Assembly: GCF_000744785.1 (NCBI RefSeq)
Contig: NZ_JQMO01000003.1
Span: 806,001 to 870,000 of the forward strand
Length of the DNA stretch: 64,000 bases
Reading direction: 5' to 3'
Source: Kitasatospora azatica KCTC 9699
GTDB lineage: Bacteria > Actinomycetota > Actinomycetes > Streptomycetales > Streptomycetaceae
Position 1 is the stretch's first letter. Each line of letters opens with the position of its first letter. Positions 62,753 to 64,000 of this stretch are shown in pieces. A model generated the notes under the pieces. The model saw nothing but the letters and a program-made list of their open reading frames with translations. It was not told the DNA's origin and did no database searches. The position numbers were made by a program, and so were the translations under genes.

Positions 62753-64000
62753 TCAGAACTGCAGCGACTTGGCCTGCAGGAACTCTTCCAGGCCGTGGCG
62801 GCCCAGTTCCCGCCCGACCCCGGAGGCCTTGTAGCCGCCGAACGGGGCCAGCGGGTTGAACCGGCCGCCGTTGATGTCCAGTTGGCCGGCGTCCAGGCGG
62901 CGGGCGAAGGCGACGGCGGTGGCCTCGTCGGCGGCCCAGACCCCGCCGGCCAGCCCGTACTGGGTGCCGTTGGCGAGCTCGAGGGCGTGCTCCTCGTCCC
63001 GGTAGGCGAGGATCGACAGCACCGGCCCGAAGATCTCCTCCTGGGCGACCGTCATCTCGGCGGTGACGTCGGCGAGCACGGTCGGCTGCACGTAGAAGCC
63101 GGTCGGCAGGTCGGCGGGCGCCTCCGGGCCGCCGGCGACCAGCCGGGCGCCCTGCTCGATCCCGGAGCGGATGTAGCCGCGGACGCGGTCGCGCTGTCCG
63201 GCGCTGACCAGCGGGCCGACCCGGGTCTCCGGCGAGGTCGGGTCGCCCGGACGGTACTTGGCGGCGGCCTTGGCGGCGATCGCCACGGCCTCCTCGTACT
63301 GTTCCTGGTGGACCAGCAGCCGGGTCCAGGCGGAGCAGGTCTGGCCCGAGTTGGCGAAGACGTTGGCCACGTTGACGTTGACCGCGCGGGCCAGGTCGGC
63401 GCCGGGCAGCACCACGTTGGCGGACTTGCCGCCGAGTTCGAGGGCCACCCGCTTGATGCCGCGCCCGGCCGTCTCGGCGATCGCGCGGCCGACGGCCGTG
63501 GAGCCGGTGAACGAGACCAGGTCCACCTCGGGGTGCTCGACCAGTGCCGCGCCGACCACCGTGCCCAGGCCGGTGACCAGGTTGAACACACCGGCCGGGA
63601 AGCCCGCCCGGTCCACCAGGCGGGCGAACAGCCGGGCCACCAGCGGGGTGTGCTCGGCGGGCTTGAGCACCACGGTGCAGCCTGCGGCCAGCGCCGGGAC
63701 CACCTTGGCGACGATCTGGTGCAGCGGGTAGTTCCACGGCGTGATCGCCGCGACCACCCCGGCCGGTTCGGCGTAGACGGTGGAGTTGCCCACCTTCTCC
63801 TCGAACCGGTAGTCGGCCAGGATCTCCAGGTAGGCGGAGGCCACCGCGACCGGCAGTGCGGCCTGGACGCCGGTGGCGAAGCCGATTGGGCAGCCGAGCT
63901 CGGCGACCACGGTCTCGGCGATCTCCTGCTGGTGGGCCGCGAGCCCGTCGCGCAGCCGGGTGAGTGCGGCCAGCCGCTGTTCGGGGCTACTGGCGCCCCA
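62753..64000 (-). CDS. Aldehyde dehydrogenase, partial (N-terminus outside window)
   Basis: The frame is open to the right edge, so about the first 60 residues are missing. Visible ALDH motifs: ITPWNYPLHQIVAKVVPAL, KPAEHTP, SFTGSTAVGRAIAET, catalytic Glu in VALELGGKSAN, catalytic Cys in FANSGQTCSAWTRLLV, QEEIFGPVLSIL and NPLAPFGGYKASGVGRELG. NAD(P)-dependent oxidation of aldehydes to acids, cytoplasmic. Upstream of and in line with the alcohol dehydrogenase gene. Confidence 0.93.
   Translation of the reverse strand, partial: WGASSPEQRLAALTRLRDGLAAHQQEIAETVVAELGCPIGFATGVQAALPVAVASAYLEILADYRFEEKVGNSTVYAEPAGVVAAITPWNYPLHQIVAKVVPALAAGCTVVLKPAEHTPLVARLFARLVDRAGFPAGVFNLVTGLGTVVGAALVEHPEVDLVSFTGSTAVGRAIAETAGRGIKRVALELGGKSANVVLPGADLARAVNVNVANVFANSGQTCSAWTRLLVHQEQYEEAVAIAAKAAAKYRPGDPTSPETRVGPLVSAGQRDRVRGYIRSGIEQGARLVAGGPEAPADLPTGFYVQPTVLADVTAEMTVAQEEIFGPVLSILAYRDEEHALELANGTQYGLAGGVWAADEATAVAFARRLDAGQLDINGGRFNPLAPFGGYKASGVGRELGRHGLEEFLQAKSLQF

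Overview
The window is chromosomal DNA of a very GC-rich actinomycete, most likely Streptomyces or a close relative such as Kitasatospora. Reasons: strong G/C preference at third codon positions, many GTG/TTG starts, frequent ATGA/GTGA stop-start overlaps, a cebR-cebEFG-bglC cellobiose locus with its 14-bp operators, and a streptomycete-type contractile injection locus. No tRNA, rRNA, CRISPR array, integrase, terminase or capsid gene was seen.

Layout. 0-2 kb: 3' part of a secreted Ig-domain protein (cut by the window edge). 2.2-4.1 kb: psuG-psuK, pseudouridine breakdown. 4.2-7.4 kb: membrane protein, small HTH regulator, quinone-oxidoreductase-like dehydrogenase, amidase. 7.4-13.6 kb: a glucarate/galactarate locus (IclR regulator, 5-dehydro-4-deoxyglucarate dehydratase, uronate dehydrogenase, glucarate dehydratase) with divergent promoters carrying matched operator-like sites, surrounded by decayed genes (a frameshifted sodium:solute symporter, a truncated hypothetical, a truncated ROK regulator). 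13.7-15.9 kb: MoxR ATPase and VWA protein. 15.9-19.2 kb: xylFGH-type sugar ABC importer.

19.3-37.85 kb, almost entirely on the minus strand, is the main accessory element: an extracellular-type contractile injection system (eCIS, phage-tail-like nanomachine). In transcription order: a DUF4157 (eCIScore) cargo candidate, then a promoter region with a perfect 16-bp palindrome, AAA+ ATPase, DUF4255 cap protein, sheath, tube, two small assembly proteins, a second DUF4157 protein, LysM protein, VgrG-like spike, PAAR tip, gp25, baseplate J, a tail-protein-I/beta-propeller fusion, a tail-fibre-like protein and a coiled-coil peptide. Both DUF4157 genes contain a frameshift in or near G/C runs. No tape-measure gene is obvious.

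38-43.9 kb: SLT transglycosylase, methyltransferase, a stand-alone homologue of the pyrrolnitrin enzyme PrnB whose upstream coding region is interrupted by a 19-bp duplication, serine hydrolase, YceI, DUF3515. 44.2-57 kb: a cellulose/cellobiose region (GH6 and GH5 cellulases with CBM2 domains, CebR, CebEFG, BglC) tied together by four CebR-type boxes, with a large membrane protein and small hypotheticals between. 57-64 kb: PadR regulator, 2,4-dienoyl-CoA reductase, HxlR regulator divergent from a flavodoxin-like reductase, a membrane protein with a duplicated SD/start, a zinc alcohol dehydrogenase and the 3' part of an aldehyde dehydrogenase running off the right edge.
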